Part shown: in pieces, positions 5,901 to 6,811 of the stretch
How positions within the stretch are numbered: the stretch's first letter is position 1
Layout of the letters: every line of letters begins with the position of its first letter
NCBI GenBank assembly: GCA_002310075.1
Contig: DBXU01000187.1
Span: forward strand, 4,128-10,938
Length of the DNA stretch: 6,811 nt
Reading direction: 5' to 3'
Source of the DNA: Bacteroidales bacterium UBA1204
GTDB taxonomy: Bacteria; Bacteroidota; Bacteroidia; Bacteroidales; F082
Made by a program: the position numbers and the translations under genes
Notes under the pieces: model-generated
What the model was told of the DNA's origin: nothing
Seen by the model: only the letters and a program-made list of their open reading frames with translations
Database searches by the model: none

Positions 5901-6416
5901 TCATTCTGATGCAACTTCTGAAGTTTCCTTCTGCTGTTGGTTTACCGACTTGTTTTTGCGGAACCATTCCGTGATGTCTTTCACACGGCCGTCCGACAGG
6001 CGTTTCATCATACGTTGGTTGGTGGTGACACTGTCGAGTGCGCCTAACTCAGCTACATAACTACCGAGTTTGATGTAGTCAAAATGGTCGGTCTTCACGT
6101 TTTCGGGCAGTTCGTTCTTGCCAGAATACCAGGCAGCCTTAAGGCCTTGGTGGTCGTTTTTCACCTTACGGGCCAGTTCGGCAACTTTGTCAGGTTCGTT
6201 GTCGCCGCCCATGAAGCACACGCAGGTGATACCTGACTTGTATTGTGCTACAAGGCGGTCCAACTCTTCAAAATCTAAAGCTTTTCCTATGTTTTCCCAT
6301 AAATACTTACTGTGACAGCCAGGACATTGGTTGGGACAGTTGGAAATATTAATGGCCAGGGTCACTTCATCAGGGACTTCCTGGAATACGATATCAAAAT
6401 TGGCGTATTTTAGCAT
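5901..6416 (-). CDS. nrdG: Anaerobic ribonucleoside-triphosphate reductase activating protein (NrdG)
   Basis: A radical SAM enzyme that uses a [4Fe-4S] cluster and S-adenosylmethionine to create the glycyl radical on NrdD, switching on oxygen-independent synthesis of deoxyribonucleotides. The 171 residues carry the cluster motif C27-PNQ-C31-PG-C34 (CX3CX2C). FMGGDNEP (68-75) stands where radical SAM proteins have the SAM-binding GGE-like motif, here with Asp as the third residue. The C-terminus (KSVNQQQKETSEVASE) is polar and probably disordered. The ATG sits inside the end of nrdD: ATGCTAA holds both the nrdG start and the nrdD stop, a 7-bp overlap that implies translational coupling. The pairing with nrdD makes the identity secure. 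Confidence 0.95.
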   Translation of the reverse strand: MLKYANFDIVFQEVPDEVTLAINISNCPNQCPGCHSKYLWENIGKALDFEELDRLVAQYKSGITCVCFMGGDNEPDKVAELARKVKNDHQGLKAAWYSGKNELPENVKTDHFDYIKLGSYVAELGALDSVTTNQRMMKRLSDGRVKDITEWFRKNKSVNQQQKETSEVASE

Positions 6417-6811
6417 CTGTCAATCTCCATTTTTCCATAATGACGACGAGCAGCTTCTTCTTGTCGTGGCTCGCTGAAATTACTGACACGTTTCAAGTAA
6501 CCAATGATACGGGTCAGATAGTCTATGTTGTGGCTGTGGCATTCGGGGCATTCTTTCAGGTAACGCTTGTCGATATGACCGCAGTCGTTGCAAATGGTGT
6601 TCGGAATGTTGAAAGTGAAATAGTTGCAGCCTTCGCGGGCAGCCACTCGAAGCAGCTGACGGTACTGGTCCTTGGTAAGGTGTTCTTCAAGGTTGCAGTG
6701 AAGTGCCGAACCGCCAGTAAGGTGCTTGATGTATTTCTCACCGTGAAGACGGAACTTATCAAGAACATTGGTGTTAGGATCTTCAACGATGTAGAAATAG
6801 CTGTTGTAGCA
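6410..6811 (-). CDS. nrdD: Anaerobic ribonucleoside-triphosphate reductase (NrdD), C-terminal part
   Basis: The C-terminal 133 residues of the class III reductase, which makes dNTPs from NTPs in the absence of oxygen. The frame is open to the window edge (first visible codon TGC at 6811-6809), so most of the catalytic barrel lies outside. Visible landmarks, in visible-residue numbers: TGGSALHCNLEEH (32-44) of the barrel, FNIPNTICNDC (67-77), and a zinc ribbon with C74, C77, C88 and C91. RIIGYLKRVSNF (101-112) carries the glycyl-radical residue G104 (codon 6502-6500). The end ARRHYGKMEIDRC is typical. The ATG at 6646 is an internal Met and not the start. nrdG follows with a 7-bp overlap. Confidence 0.95.
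   Translation of the reverse strand, partial: CYNSYFYIVEDPNTNVLDKFRLHGEKYIKHLTGGSALHCNLEEHLTKDQYRQLLRVAAREGCNYFTFNIPNTICNDCGHIDKRYLKECPECHSHNIDYLTRIIGYLKRVSNFSEPRQEEAARRHYGKMEIDRC

Overview
The window looks like a chromosomal segment of an anaerobic Bacteroidetes bacterium, most likely in the order Bacteroidales. The evidence is a large secreted protein ending in a type IX secretion (T9SS) sorting domain, a menaquinone gene (menA), an oxygen-sensitive class III ribonucleotide reductase (nrdD-nrdG), the lack of clear Shine-Dalgarno sequences, and one TAnnTTTG promoter-like site. T9SS cargo argues against Bacteroides sensu stricto. I cannot name a genus.

Layout, left to right. (1) 1-1794, plus strand: a DEAD-box RNA helicase missing its N-terminus, with both helicase-core halves, a DbpA-type RNA-binding domain and a long charged, Ser/Arg-rich tail. 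(2) 1804-2443: a compact unit centred on a GxxExxY-family gene (1913-2347). It is bounded by imperfect 27-bp inverted repeats, each made of three 9-bp units, and has structured, hairpin-rich flanks. It fills the gap between the helicase and menA almost exactly and its gene is AT-richer than its neighbours. (3) 2455-3372, plus strand: menA, with a palindromic repeat written in frame into its first loop. (4) 3469-5820, plus strand: a 783-residue secreted multidomain protein with an adhesin-like jelly roll, a CARDB-like domain, a thioredoxin-like CGPC domain, a Fn3-like domain and a T9SS tail. (5) A strong two-way terminator at 5839-5876. (6) On the minus strand, the end of nrdD (6410 to past the window edge) and nrdG (5901-6416), overlapping by 7 bp.

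The genes are mostly unrelated housekeeping and surface functions. The only obvious functional pair is nrdD-nrdG: NrdG installs the glycyl radical on NrdD, whose glycine and zinc-ribbon cysteines are visible. MenA supplies menaquinone for anaerobic respiration. The most unusual structure is the inverted-repeat-bounded GxxExxY cassette. Second is the palindromic repeat inside menA. No RNA genes, CRISPR arrays or recognisable transposase genes were seen, and no gene-free stretch exceeds 300 bases.
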